Shown piece by piece: positions 51,750 through 60,810 of a stretch of 64,000 nt of DNA. A program made the position numbers and the translations under genes. The DNA is from Flavobacterium tructae (GTDB lineage: Bacteria > Bacteroidota > Bacteroidia > Flavobacteriales > Flavobacteriaceae). The stretch lies in the NCBI RefSeq assembly GCF_002217475.1, contig NZ_MUHH01000036.1:1-64000 (forward strand), in the 5' to 3' direction. Position 1 is the stretch's first letter; each line of letters begins with the position of its first letter. Under the pieces are notes generated by a model that was not told the origin of the DNA, did no database searches, and saw only the letters and a list, made by a program, of their open reading frames with translations.

Positions 51750-52799
51750 ATGAAATCGCTCCTTAAAAATGCAAGAGAACAAAAAGGTCTAAAAACCCGT
51801 GAAGTAGCACAACTACTTGGCATCGATCAGGCTTTAATAAGCAAATTTGAAAGCGGTTCGCGAAAACCAACCAAAGATCAAATTGTTAAGCTGTCTCAAC
51901 TTCTAGAAATAGACTATGAGACTTTAATGATCGCATGGCTGAAAGAAAAAATTCTATATGAAATTGGTGATAACGAATTTGCTTTAAAAGCGCTTGAAGT
52001 TGCAGAGAAAGAAATCAAATACAATAAAACAGTCTCCAAATTAAAATTATCAACCACTTTAGAAAAAATCCTTAGTGAAATAGATGTTTTAAAAGAAAAA
52101 CTGGATACTTACAGACAGTTCGATAGCTATAAAATTAGTCAGGCACTTGAGCTCGAATATACTTTTGAAAGTAATCGAATTGAAGGAAATACCATGACGC
52201 TTCGTGAGACCGATATGGTCATCAACGAAGGCTTGACCATTTCAGGAAAAAGTATGAGAGAACATCTTGAAATCATTAATCATCAGGAAGCTATAGGTTT
52301 GATCAAAGATTTAATACAAAAAAACAACAGCTTAAATGAACGCGATCTTTTAGCTATCCATAATTTAATTCTGCGAGGTATAATTCCCGAAGATGCAGGC
52401 CGTTATCGAAAAGTGCAAGTCATGATTCAGGGAAGCAGTCACATGCCTCCACAGCCTTTTTTAATTGCAAAGGAAATGGAAGAGTATTTTATTTGGTATG
52501 AAATCAACAAAAATAAATTACATCCAGTTATTCTTGCAGCCGAAATACACGAAAGGCTAGTTACTATTCACCCTTTTATCGATGGAAACGGCAGAACCTC
52601 CAGATTAGTCATGAATTTAATTTTAATGCAAAAAGGCTATCTGATCGCCAATATAAAAGGAGATTATGAAAACAGAATGCAATACTATCAATCTCTGGAA
52701 ACCGCTCAAATAAAAAAAGACAAAGAAGATTTTTTATTCTTCATCGCCAAAATCGAAAAAGAAAGTCTGGAGCGTTATATTAGTATTATTGGCCAATAA
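51750..52799 (+). CDS. HTH-XRE/Fic fusion protein
   Basis: 349 residues. Residues 1-60 are an XRE-type helix-turn-helix (LKNAREQKGLKTREVAQLLG, then IDQALISKFESGSRKP). A helical linker leads to a Fic domain with the active-site motif HPFIDGNGRTSR from H274. The inhibitory helix motif SxxxEG is present upstream (S141 to G146, SNRIEG), so this is a class II, self-inhibited Fic AMP-transferase. No antitoxin gene is adjacent. The HTH may make it autoregulatory. The target is unknown. Confidence 0.92.
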   Translation: MKSLLKNAREQKGLKTREVAQLLGIDQALISKFESGSRKPTKDQIVKLSQLLEIDYETLMIAWLKEKILYEIGDNEFALKALEVAEKEIKYNKTVSKLKLSTTLEKILSEIDVLKEKLDTYRQFDSYKISQALELEYTFESNRIEGNTMTLRETDMVINEGLTISGKSMREHLEIINHQEAIGLIKDLIQKNNSLNERDLLAIHNLILRGIIPEDAGRYRKVQVMIQGSSHMPPQPFLIAKEMEEYFIWYEINKNKLHPVILAAEIHERLVTIHPFIDGNGRTSRLVMNLILMQKGYLIANIKGDYENRMQYYQSLETAQIKKDKEDFLFFIAKIEKESLERYISIIGQ

Positions 52800-52802
52800 A
52801 AC

Positions 52803-52833
52803 AAAACCCACTATTGCTAGTGGGTTTTATTTT
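52803..52833. terminator. bidirectional terminator between fic and pcm
   Basis: Perfect stem AAAACCCACTA / TAGTGGGTTTT with a 4-base loop and T-rich exit, exactly in the 32-bp gap between the two convergent genes. Confidence 0.85.
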
Positions 52834-53473
52834 AATTTTTATCTTCTAATAAAGGAACGAATCTAAATTCTCCAAACTCATGTTTTTCGAATTGTGTTTC
52901 ATTCTTTCGAATCAATAGAGTCATAATCTGAACATCTTCTCCTAACGGAATAACAAGTCTTCCTCCTATTTTAAGCTGTGCCATTAAAGGCTGTGGAATA
53001 AACGGAGCTCCGGCAGTAACAATAATACTATCAAAAGGCGCGTAGCTCGGCAACCCTTTATAACCGTCTCCGAAAGACAAGTGTTTTGGACGAATGTTTA
53101 ATTTTGGAAACAAATTAGAAGTTGTTCTAAACAACTCACTCTGTCTTTCCACACTGTACACTTTTGCTCCCAACATAAACAAAACCGCTGTTTGATACCC
53201 CGATCCTGTACCAATTTCTAAAATCTTATGATCTTTTTTAACCTCCAATAATTGCGATTGAAAAGCAACTGTATAAGGTTGCGAAATAGTTTGCCCTGCT
53301 CCTATAGGAAATGCCTTATCCTGATATGCATAATCTTCAAAACTTGAATTTAAAAAAAGGTGTCTCGGGATTTTTTTTATCGCATCTAAAACTGCTTTAT
53401 CAGTAATTCCTTTTTGTTCTAAAGTGCTTACTAATTGATTGCGAAGTCCTTGATGTTTGGCAGTATCTTTCAA
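52832..53473 (-). CDS. pcm: protein-L-isoaspartate O-methyltransferase
   Basis: SAM-dependent repair enzyme for isoaspartyl residues, 213 residues. 'FPIGAGQTISQPYTVAFQ' is the family substrate loop; 'ILEIGTGSGYQTAVL' is SAM motif I. 'FDSIIVTAGAPFIPQPLM' and GGRLVIPLG are the later motifs. Normal length and intact. Confidence 0.94.
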   Translation of the reverse strand: MKDTAKHQGLRNQLVSTLEQKGITDKAVLDAIKKIPRHLFLNSSFEDYAYQDKAFPIGAGQTISQPYTVAFQSQLLEVKKDHKILEIGTGSGYQTAVLFMLGAKVYSVERQSELFRTTSNLFPKLNIRPKHLSFGDGYKGLPSYAPFDSIIVTAGAPFIPQPLMAQLKIGGRLVIPLGEDVQIMTLLIRKNETQFEKHEFGEFRFVPLLEDKN

Positions 53474-53650
53474 AATGGATTGGTTTTATTTTTGCAAAAA
53501 TAGGAAAGTAAATCAATTTTAAATGCTTTCACGCAGAATGTTTTCAACTCAGAAACTTCTTTCAATTTAATGTAATCAGAACCATTTACCACTCAAATGC
53601 TTGTATCAACCGTTCGTCATTTTTTTCAAAATTTTCAGCTGATGTGTTCC

Positions 53651-53684
53651 TACTTTTGAAACATCAATCAATCAATCAATCAAT
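53651..53684 (+). repeat. (ATCA)5 microsatellite directly after a -7-like box
   Basis: TACTTTTG at 53651-53658 matches TAnnTTTG. Four bases later five perfect ATCA repeats run from 53663 to 53682, plus AT. The tract would sit at the start of the transcript for the 36-residue ORF and the prolyl oligopeptidase. Tetranucleotide tracts are slippage-prone. Confidence 0.5.
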
Positions 53685-53713
53685 AAAATTAACCAATAAG
53701 TAAAACCAAAATT

Positions 53714-53824
53714 ATGGAAACCCAAAAAGAAGTAAACGTTTACAAAATTGTTAAATCATTTATCGTAGGATTTATAATCGGATTTGCGCTTTATAAATTT
53801 ATCACTGTAGTCGTACTGAATTAA
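53714..53824 (+). CDS. 36-residue single-helix membrane peptide
   Basis: ATG frame of 36 codons: a charged N-terminus (METQKEVNVYKIVK) followed by one membrane segment 'SFIVGFIIGFALYKFITVVV'-like, ending LN. It has good codon usage, an A-rich leader and a stop 28 bp before the oligopeptidase ATG, so the two are probably co-transcribed. No family recognised. Confidence 0.55.
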   Translation: METQKEVNVYKIVKSFIVGFIIGFALYKFITVVVLN

Positions 53825-53852
53825 TCTAATCTTCAATCAAAAAATATCAATC

Positions 53853-56036
53853 ATGAAAACCAATACACTTAAAAAGATCGCTTTTCTATCTCTAGGAGTT
53901 ATTTCGACAGGAAATTTATTTGCACAAAACAAACCCGAAAAAGCACCCTCTGTCCCTGCTAAAGACACTTATTTTGGAATTACGGTGGAAGACAAATACA
54001 GAAACCTTGAGGATTTAAAAAATGAACAAACCTTAAGCTGGTTAAAGGCTCAGGCAGATTATACAAACAATATTTTAAACTCAATTCCGGGAAAAAAAAC
54101 TCTTATTGATGAGTTGACTTCTATAAATGACAGAGTTACCGAAGCGATCAGCGGAACGCAGATTATGGAAGATGGCACTTATTTTTATCAAAAAACAACT
54201 CCAAAAGATCAGGTTGCAAAACTGTATAAAAGAGCTGGTTTAAAAGGAAAAGAGACGTTAATCTTTGACCCACAAACGCTAAAAGGTGAAGCAAAAGACA
54301 TCTTTACTATTAGTTCTTTCTCTCCCAATAAGAGCGGAAAACTAATTGCTGTAAACATTTCCAAAAATGGTGGTGAAATGAGCGAAATGTTTTTAATAAA
54401 TACAGCCGACAATAAAATTTTGGCGGATAAAATCGACAAGTTAAGATTTGGAAATGCCAATTGGTTAGACGATGACAAATCATTTTTGTACTCACAATCA
54501 CCAACAGCCGATATTCATGATGCAAAAGCGCAATTGAATATCGTTACAAAACTGCACGTTATAGGAAATGAAATTACAAAGGATAAAGTGATTTTTTCGA
54601 AGGCCATCTATCCTGAATTAAAAATTGCAGAAGAAGAAATCCCTATTATGGGTTATGACGTAGACAGCAAGATGCTTTTTCTGATGCCTTATTCTGTAAA
54701 TCCGAACATGAAAATGTTTATTGCCAAAGGTTCAGAGTTGAAAAGTGCTAAAATTAGCTGGAAATTATTAACGGACAGAAAAGATGAAATTAAAAATTTT
54801 GCTTTCAGCGATAAAGACATTTATTTTTTCACAAGTTTAAATGCTCCAAAATTTAAAGTAACAAAAACCAGTATGGCTAATCCAAATTTAGCAACTGCAA
54901 CACTGGTGATCCCTGAAGACAAAGAAGCCAATTTGAACCCTATTACGATTACCAAAGACGGGATTTTTTATACCAAAACAAAAAACGGAATCGAAAGTAA
55001 ATTGTTCTTCACTGATTTTGAAGGAAAAAAACACAGTGAAATCAAAACACCAAAAAAATCCGCTACTATTGTTTTAAGCTCAAGAGGAAGTAAGTTTTCA
55101 GACTTATGGGTTCGAACAACAGGCTGGACCACCAAAGGAGAGCGTTATAAATACGATGTAAAGAAAAACAATTTTGTCAGAGAAGAGCTCTCCACTATTA
55201 CTGAATATCCAGAATTTGAAAATTTTGAAATTGAAGAATTAATGGTAAAATCGTATGATGGTGTCGAAGTTCCACTATCCCTTATTTATAAAAAAGGAAT
55301 CAAAAAAGATGCAAACAATCCTGTTTTATTCTATGGTTATGGTGCCTACGGAATGTCTATGTCTCCTACTTTTAATCCTAGTCTGCTTTTATGGGTAGAA
55401 AGAGGCGGAATACTTGCTGTTGCTCACGTAAGAGGCGGTGGAGAATTAGGCGAAAAATGGCATTTGGAAGGTCAAAAAAGCACAAAACCAAATACCTGGA
55501 AAGACGTAATTGCCTGTACCGAATATATGATTAAAGAAGGGTATACAAATCCGACAAAAACGGCAATCTACAGCAGAAGCGCCGGTGGAATTCTGGTAGG
55601 AAGAGCCATTACTGAAAGACCCGATTTATATGCCGTAGCCATTCCGGGAGTAGGAAGCATGAATACCGTTAGAGGTGAAAATGCACCAAACGGACCTGCA
55701 AATACACCTGAATTTGGAACTATGAAAATCGAAGATGAAGCCAAAGCTCTTATAGAAATGGACTCCTATTTACAACTAAAAGAAGGGGTTAAATATCCTG
55801 CAACCCTAACAACAGCAGGATTCAATGACCCTAGAATCATTGTTTGGTCACCTGCTAAATTTGCTGCTCGATTGCTTGAGGTAAATGCGTCTAAAAAACC
55901 AACTTTGTTAAAAGTCGATTATGAAGCAGGTCATTTTGGCGGAGCTTCAAAAGCAAAATCGTATGAAGAAGTTGCTGATGTTTTAAGCTTTGCACTATGG
56001 CAAGTGGGTCACCCGGATTTTCAACCTAAAAATTAG
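53853..56036 (+). CDS. prolyl oligopeptidase family serine peptidase (S9A)
   Basis: 727 residues with a signal peptide ending 'NLFAQ', so periplasmic or secreted. An N-terminal beta-propeller is followed by an alpha/beta-hydrolase domain. The nucleophile is S576 in YSRSAGGILVGRA, the acid is D in GFNDPRI, and the His is in YEAGHFGG. The usual G-G-S-x-G-G nucleophile elbow reads S-R-S-A-G-G here. The oxyanion block 'YGYGAYGMSM' is present. Cleaves after proline in peptides if active. Confidence 0.92.
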   Translation: MKTNTLKKIAFLSLGVISTGNLFAQNKPEKAPSVPAKDTYFGITVEDKYRNLEDLKNEQTLSWLKAQADYTNNILNSIPGKKTLIDELTSINDRVTEAISGTQIMEDGTYFYQKTTPKDQVAKLYKRAGLKGKETLIFDPQTLKGEAKDIFTISSFSPNKSGKLIAVNISKNGGEMSEMFLINTADNKILADKIDKLRFGNANWLDDDKSFLYSQSPTADIHDAKAQLNIVTKLHVIGNEITKDKVIFSKAIYPELKIAEEEIPIMGYDVDSKMLFLMPYSVNPNMKMFIAKGSELKSAKISWKLLTDRKDEIKNFAFSDKDIYFFTSLNAPKFKVTKTSMANPNLATATLVIPEDKEANLNPITITKDGIFYTKTKNGIESKLFFTDFEGKKHSEIKTPKKSATIVLSSRGSKFSDLWVRTTGWTTKGERYKYDVKKNNFVREELSTITEYPEFENFEIEELMVKSYDGVEVPLSLIYKKGIKKDANNPVLFYGYGAYGMSMSPTFNPSLLLWVERGGILAVAHVRGGGELGEKWHLEGQKSTKPNTWKDVIACTEYMIKEGYTNPTKTAIYSRSAGGILVGRAITERPDLYAVAIPGVGSMNTVRGENAPNGPANTPEFGTMKIEDEAKALIEMDSYLQLKEGVKYPATLTTAGFNDPRIIVWSPAKFAARLLEVNASKKPTLLKVDYEAGHFGGASKAKSYEEVADVLSFALWQVGHPDFQPKN

Positions 56037-56050
56037 TTATTTAAAATGTA

Positions 56051-56086
56051 ACTTTGGCAATGCTGGTAGCATTGCCAAAGTTTTTA
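56051..56086 (+). terminator. terminator of the prolyl oligopeptidase gene
   Basis: Perfect 14-bp stem ACTTTGGCAATGCT / AGCATTGCCAAAGT with a 3-base loop and a T5 tail, 14 bp after the stop. Confidence 0.88.
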
Positions 56087-56163
56087 AAACTTAAAATTAT
56101 GATCAAAATAATTATAGCTTTGACAATTGAAATAAGCAATTTGTTATTTAAAATTTTATCTTA

Positions 56164-56280
56164 GTGAAATTAACCGCAAAAATTCTGATGACTTTAGTCG
56201 TACTATTCTGTCTGCTCTTTTTAGGCGCTTTTATCGCAGGAATGTATTATGGGTACCACACACCGCTAAAGGTAAAATAA
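56164..56280 (+). CDS. 38-residue membrane peptide upstream of the LytS-type kinase
   Basis: A GTG-initiated frame: basic start MKLTAKILM, one membrane helix 'LVVLFCLLFLGAFIAGMYYG', tail YHTPLKVK. It ends 9 bp before the kinase ATG, which suggests translational coupling. The position and topology suggest an accessory to the sensor kinase, but this is inference. Start codon uncertain. Confidence 0.5.
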   Translation: MKLTAKILMTLVVLFCLLFLGAFIAGMYYGYHTPLKVK

Positions 56281-56289
56281 CTTATAAAA

Positions 56290-57363
56290 ATGTTTCAAAA
56301 AAAGAATCACGTTTTCATTTTAGTTCAGATCATTATATGGACTATCTATACAGGAATAATTTTTATTCCTCAAATTATCATTCCGGAATTAAATTTCCTG
56401 GGATATAAAAATTGGCAGCTTCTGTTAGACTACTTCTTTAGTGTTTGCGTGCTTACATTAGTTTCGATAGCTTTAAAACATTTTTATGATCGATACATAA
56501 AACTGGACGATTTTAAGCTTTGGGAAATTATTAAACTGCTTTTTCTAATTTTCGCCTCTGCCCTTTTTTATTATGGGGCGCTAACCGCGTATAATTATCT
56601 AATGATCACTTATGTTTATGAAAACCCGGAAGTTTTTGATCATCCGTCTCAATCCGCAAAAAGACAAGTTTTATTTGTTTTTGTGATGGGATTTCTGTTC
56701 TTTCTTTGGATAGTTGTGTACACCATTTACAAAACGACCTCACAAATCAAGAACAATAAAATGGATCGAATGGAAATTGAAAATACTTTAAAAGATTCTC
56801 AACTGAATGCTTTAAAAGGGCAAATCAATCCTCATTTTATGTTTAACAGCTTAAATAATATTCGCGGATTAATTCTGGAAAATCCTGAAAAATCAAGAGA
56901 AATGATCACTCGATTGTCCGAAATGCTTCGATATTCCCTCACCAAAAACGAGATTACAACAATTGCATTGGAAGAAGAAATTGAAATGGTAGAAAACTTC
57001 ATTGAAATTTCAAAAATTCAGATGGAAGAACGTTTGAATTTTACTTCTCAAATTGCCCCAAATACTTTACAGCTGCAAATCCCCCCTATGATCATCCAAA
57101 TGCTGATCGAAAATGCAGCTAAACATGGGATTGCAAAATTAAAAGAAGGAGGTCAAATTGCATTAGAAACCAATATGGAAAACAACAATTTGACCATTGA
57201 AGTTTCGAATACAGGTGTACTTACCATTGAAAAAGATTCTACACAACTAGGTATCAAAAATATTGAGAAAAGACTGCATTTAATCTATGGCGAGAAAGCT
57301 CGTTTTAAATTGCAGGAAATAGAAAATAAAGTAATTGCAAAAATAACAATTCCAATACTTTAA
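56290..57363 (+). CDS. LytS/YpdA-type sensor histidine kinase
   Basis: 357 residues: four N-terminal membrane segments (about 8-155), then the His_kinase domain with phospho-accepting H182 in QINPHFMFNSLNNIR, and a HATPase domain with the N box 'LIENAAKHGI' and G box 'LGIKNIEKRL'. No separate periplasmic sensor domain is present, so it may sense within the membrane or through a partner such as the upstream small peptide. It is two bases ahead of its response regulator. Confidence 0.94.
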   Translation: MFQKKNHVFILVQIIIWTIYTGIIFIPQIIIPELNFLGYKNWQLLLDYFFSVCVLTLVSIALKHFYDRYIKLDDFKLWEIIKLLFLIFASALFYYGALTAYNYLMITYVYENPEVFDHPSQSAKRQVLFVFVMGFLFFLWIVVYTIYKTTSQIKNNKMDRMEIENTLKDSQLNALKGQINPHFMFNSLNNIRGLILENPEKSREMITRLSEMLRYSLTKNEITTIALEEEIEMVENFIEISKIQMEERLNFTSQIAPNTLQLQIPPMIIQMLIENAAKHGIAKLKEGGQIALETNMENNNLTIEVSNTGVLTIEKDSTQLGIKNIEKRLHLIYGEKARFKLQEIENKVIAKITIPIL

Positions 57364-57365
57364 GT

Positions 57366-58088
57366 ATGAAAAAAATAAAAGCTGTTATTGTTGAAGATTC
57401 CCGTCTGGCCAGAAATGAGCTTAAAGAATTAATTAAAAATCATCCGGAAATTGAAATTATTGGAGAAGCAGAAAATGTAGATTCAGGCTTTAAATTAATA
57501 CAAGAAACCCAACCCGATTTGCTTTTTCTGGATATCAATATGCCCGAAAAAGATGGTTTTGAATTGTTGGAAATGCTTGACAAAGTTCCCATTACAATAT
57601 TCACAACGGCTTTTGATGAGTACGCTATTAAATCTTTCGAATACAATGCTTTAGATTATTTACTAAAACCTATAAATCCAAAAAGATTTGCGCATTCCAT
57701 CGAAAAAGTAAGTCAAAATCTAATTGAAAAAGAAGAAAAAAGCAATAAGAAACTGACGCCAAACAATCAGATTTTTATTCGCGATGGCGAAAAATGCTGG
57801 CTTGTAAAAATTGCCGATATCTTTCTGTTTGAAGTAGATGGCAATTATACCAAAGTATTCTTTCAGGATGAAAAAGCGGTACTTAATAAATCATTAAACC
57901 ATATTGAAGAGAAACTTCCTGATGATTATTTCTTCCGGGCCAATCGAAACCAAATTATCAATATAGAATACATACTCAAAATAGACCCTTGGTTTAGTGG
58001 TAATCTGCTCGTACAGCTTCCGAAAGAAGTAAAAGTAGAAATATCACGAAGACAAACCAATAACTTTAAAGAGAAGTTAAGTCTGTAA
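57366..58088 (+). CDS. LytTR-family response regulator
   Basis: 240 residues: receiver domain with acidic pair in VIVEDSR, phospho-acceptor D56 in LLFLDINMPEKDG and conserved Lys in 'LLKPINP'. The LytTR DNA-binding domain runs from about 135, with 'FEVDGNYTKVFF' and 'FFRANRNQIINIEYI'. Forms an operon with the upstream kinase. The regulon is unknown. Confidence 0.95.
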   Translation: MKKIKAVIVEDSRLARNELKELIKNHPEIEIIGEAENVDSGFKLIQETQPDLLFLDINMPEKDGFELLEMLDKVPITIFTTAFDEYAIKSFEYNALDYLLKPINPKRFAHSIEKVSQNLIEKEEKSNKKLTPNNQIFIRDGEKCWLVKIADIFLFEVDGNYTKVFFQDEKAVLNKSLNHIEEKLPDDYFFRANRNQIINIEYILKIDPWFSGNLLVQLPKEVKVEISRRQTNNFKEKLSL

Positions 58089-58182
58089 ATACATTTAAAA
58101 TTGTTCAAATAATTTCGACTTTGTCCTAACTAAACTTTTACTTTCAACAAATAAATTATATTTTTGTTTAAAATACATTCTC

Positions 58183-59148
58183 ATGTTAAAAGTAGGAGTT
58201 TTAGGTGCAGGTCATCTTGGTAAAATACATTTACGCTTATTACAACAATCTGACCAATACGAATTAGTTGGATTTTACGACGAAAATCAGGAAAATGCCG
58301 AAAGAATCTCAAAAGAGTTTGGCTATAAAAACTTCAACACAATTGCAAAATTAATTCACGCTGTGGATGTTATCGACATTGTGACCCCAACTCTTTCACA
58401 CTACAAATGTGCTAAGGTAGCCATCAAATCAGGAAAACATATCTTTATAGAAAAACCAATTGCCAATACTGTTGAAGAAGCCGAAGAAATCATTGCTTTG
58501 GCGGCAGAACACCATGTAAAAGGTCAGGTAGGTCACGTTGAACGCTTTAACCCTGCGTTCATTGCTACAAAAAACATGATCGAAAACCCAATGTTTATAG
58601 AAACACACCGTCTCGCCGAGTTCAATCCTCGTGGTACAGACGTTCCTGTTGTTTTGGATTTAATGATTCATGATATTGATGCCATTTTGAGCGTTGTAAA
58701 CTCAAAAGTAAAAAACATCAATGCAAGTGGTGTTTCTGTAATTAGCGAAACTCCTGATATTGCCAATGCCAGAATCGAATTTGAGAATGGATGTGTGGCT
58801 AATCTAACCGCAAGCAGAATTTCGATGAAAAACATGCGTAAAACACGATTTTTTCAAAAAGATGCCTACATTTCTGTAGATTTTCTGGAGAAAAAATGTG
58901 AAGTGGTTCGAATGAAAGACGCTCCGGAAATCCCTGGTGATTTTGATATGATTTTACAAAATGCAGAAGGTGTAAAAAAGCAAATCTATTTTACAAATCC
59001 TGATGTAGAACAAAATAACGCAATTTTAGATGAGCTGGAATCATTTGCCAATGCGATAAAAACAGACACAACTCCGGTTGTGACCCTGGAACAGGCAACA
59101 GATGCATTACGAGTGGCTTATCAGATAATTGATTGTTTCGATAAATAA
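58183..59148 (+). CDS. Gfo/Idh/MocA-family oxidoreductase
   Basis: NAD(P)-dependent dehydrogenase of 321 residues. Rossmann start VGVLGAGHLGKIH, the family EKP motif in IFIEKPIANTVEEA, and the C-terminal-domain pattern 'DLMIHDIDAIL' with the conserved His. Substrate, probably a sugar or inositol-like compound, is unknown. The next gene is a hydroxyacyl-CoA dehydrogenase with its own leader. Confidence 0.9.
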   Translation: MLKVGVLGAGHLGKIHLRLLQQSDQYELVGFYDENQENAERISKEFGYKNFNTIAKLIHAVDVIDIVTPTLSHYKCAKVAIKSGKHIFIEKPIANTVEEAEEIIALAAEHHVKGQVGHVERFNPAFIATKNMIENPMFIETHRLAEFNPRGTDVPVVLDLMIHDIDAILSVVNSKVKNINASGVSVISETPDIANARIEFENGCVANLTASRISMKNMRKTRFFQKDAYISVDFLEKKCEVVRMKDAPEIPGDFDMILQNAEGVKKQIYFTNPDVEQNNAILDELESFANAIKTDTTPVVTLEQATDALRVAYQIIDCFDK

Positions 59149-59171
59149 TTTTGGAAGTTTTAAAAAAATAA

Positions 59172-59215
59172 ATTAGCCACGAGTTCATAAATTAATTTGT
59201 GAACTCGTGGCTAAA
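59172..59215. repeat. 15-bp perfect inverted repeat
   Basis: Arms TTAGCCACGAGTTCA and TGAACTCGTGGCTAA around a 12-bp AT spacer, in the 92-bp gap between two plus-strand genes. No T tail follows on the plus strand, so it may be a repeat-type hairpin rather than a terminator. Confidence 0.65.
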
Positions 59216-59240
59216 ATCATAAATATAATATCAAATTTAA

Positions 59241-60134
59241 ATGAAAACTATAGCTGTAATTGGTGCAGGAACAATGGGTAACGGAATTGCTCATACATTT
59301 GCACAAAGTGGTTTTGTGGTAAAACTAATTGACGTTTCTGAAAAATCATTAGACAAAGGAATGGCAACTATTGCTGCCAATTTAGACCGAATGCTTTCTA
59401 AAGGAACCATCACTCAGGAAGAAGTTACCAAAACGATCACTAATATTATTACGTATACTGATATTAAAGACGGCGTTGTTGGTGTAGATCTAGTAGTTGA
59501 AGCCGCTACTGAAAATGTAGAGTTAAAACTTAATATTTTCAAACAATTAAACGAAGCTTGTTCTCATAACACCATTCTGGCAACGAATACTTCTTCGATA
59601 TCTATTACTCAAATCGGAGCAGTTGTAGCACATCCTGAAAGAGTTATCGGAATGCACTTTATGAATCCGGTGCCGATTATGAAATTGGTCGAAATCATCC
59701 GCGGATACAACACCAGCAATGAAGTTACCAAAACCATCATGGACTTATCTGTAAAATTAGGTAAAGTTCCTGTTGAAGTAAACGATTACCCTGGTTTTGT
59801 GGCCAATCGAATTTTAATGCCAATGTTAAACGAAGCTATCGAAACCTTATACAACAAAGTTGCCGGAGTTTACGAAATTGACACGGTAATGAAATTAGGA
59901 ATGGGACACCCAATGGGGCCTCTTCAATTAGCTGATTTTATTGGTCTTGATGTTTGTCTTGCTATTTTAAATGTAATGTACGACGGTTTCAAAAATCCAA
60001 AATACGCCCCTTGCCCACTATTGGTGAATATGGTGAGAGCCGGAAAGTTAGGAGTAAAATCAGGTGAAGGTTTTTATGATTATAGCGAAAGTAAAAAAGC
60101 AGAGAAAATCTCCAAGCAATTTATCCTTTCCTAA
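59241..60134 (+). CDS. 3-hydroxybutyryl-CoA dehydrogenase
   Basis: 297 residues. NAD site VIGAGTMGNGIAHTFAQSG, catalytic block 'GMHFMNPVPIMKLVEI' with the active His, and the C-terminal helix domain with 'MGHPMGPLQLADFIGLD'. Oxidises 3-hydroxyacyl-CoA in fatty-acid or butanoate metabolism. A stand-alone (hbd/paaH-like) enzyme, not fused to a hydratase. YggS follows 12 bp later and is co-directional. Confidence 0.94.
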   Translation: MKTIAVIGAGTMGNGIAHTFAQSGFVVKLIDVSEKSLDKGMATIAANLDRMLSKGTITQEEVTKTITNIITYTDIKDGVVGVDLVVEAATENVELKLNIFKQLNEACSHNTILATNTSSISITQIGAVVAHPERVIGMHFMNPVPIMKLVEIIRGYNTSNEVTKTIMDLSVKLGKVPVEVNDYPGFVANRILMPMLNEAIETLYNKVAGVYEIDTVMKLGMGHPMGPLQLADFIGLDVCLAILNVMYDGFKNPKYAPCPLLVNMVRAGKLGVKSGEGFYDYSESKKAEKISKQFILS

Positions 60135-60146
60135 AAAAGAAATACC

Positions 60147-60806
60147 ATGTCGATAGCATCGAATTTAAATACAATCAAGACAGGTTTACCTGAAAATGTA
60201 ACTTTAGTTGCCGTTTCTAAAACAAAACCGGTTCCCGATTTAATGCAGGCATATGATGCCGGTCAGCGCATTTTTGGAGAAAATAAAATCCAGGAAATGA
60301 CTGAAAAATGGGAACAAATGCCAAAAGACATTCAATGGCACATGATTGGTCATGTACAGTCGAATAAAGTCAAATTTATGGCGCCTTTTGTAAGTTTGAT
60401 TCATGGTGTTGACAGCTTAAAATTGTTGCAGGAAATCAATAAACAAGCATTGAAAAACAATCGAATTATTGATTGCCTGCTTCAAATATATATTGCCGAA
60501 GAAGAATCTAAATTTGGTTTAGACGAAAACGAATTAAATGAATTACTATCTTCACCAGAATTCAAAGAACTGAAAAACATTCGTATCTTAGGATTAATGG
60601 GAATGGCAACTTTTACAGAAGATCAAAGCCAAATTAAAAAAGAATTTACACATTTAAAATCTATTTTTGATTCCATAAAAGAACTGAAAACTGAAAACTG
60701 CAACCTGACTACTGTCTCTATGGGAATGTCCGGAGATTATCAACTCGCAATTGAATGTGGTAGCACCATGGTCCGCATTGGAAGTAGTATTTTTGGAGGA
60801 AGATAA
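60147..60806 (+). CDS. YggS-family PLP homeostasis protein
   Basis: 219 residues, a PLP-binding TIM-barrel domain protein (PLPBP). The Schiff-base Lys is in LVAVSKTKP; 'GENKIQEMTEKWE', 'WHMIGHVQSNK' and 'SMGMSGDYQLAIECGSTMVRIG' (in part) are family blocks. It buffers free PLP; no enzymatic reaction is known. It fits the number of PLP enzymes here (argD, glyA, MocR) but is not functionally linked by position. Confidence 0.94.
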   Translation: MSIASNLNTIKTGLPENVTLVAVSKTKPVPDLMQAYDAGQRIFGENKIQEMTEKWEQMPKDIQWHMIGHVQSNKVKFMAPFVSLIHGVDSLKLLQEINKQALKNNRIIDCLLQIYIAEEESKFGLDENELNELLSSPEFKELKNIRILGLMGMATFTEDQSQIKKEFTHLKSIFDSIKELKTENCNLTTVSMGMSGDYQLAIECGSTMVRIGSSIFGGR

Positions 60807-60810
60807 GTTC

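Noticed and set aside
53663..53684. ATCA tract considered as sequencing or assembly error
   Set aside because: It is short, flanked by unique sequence, and perfectly regular, so there is no reason to call an error. Read-level data would be needed.
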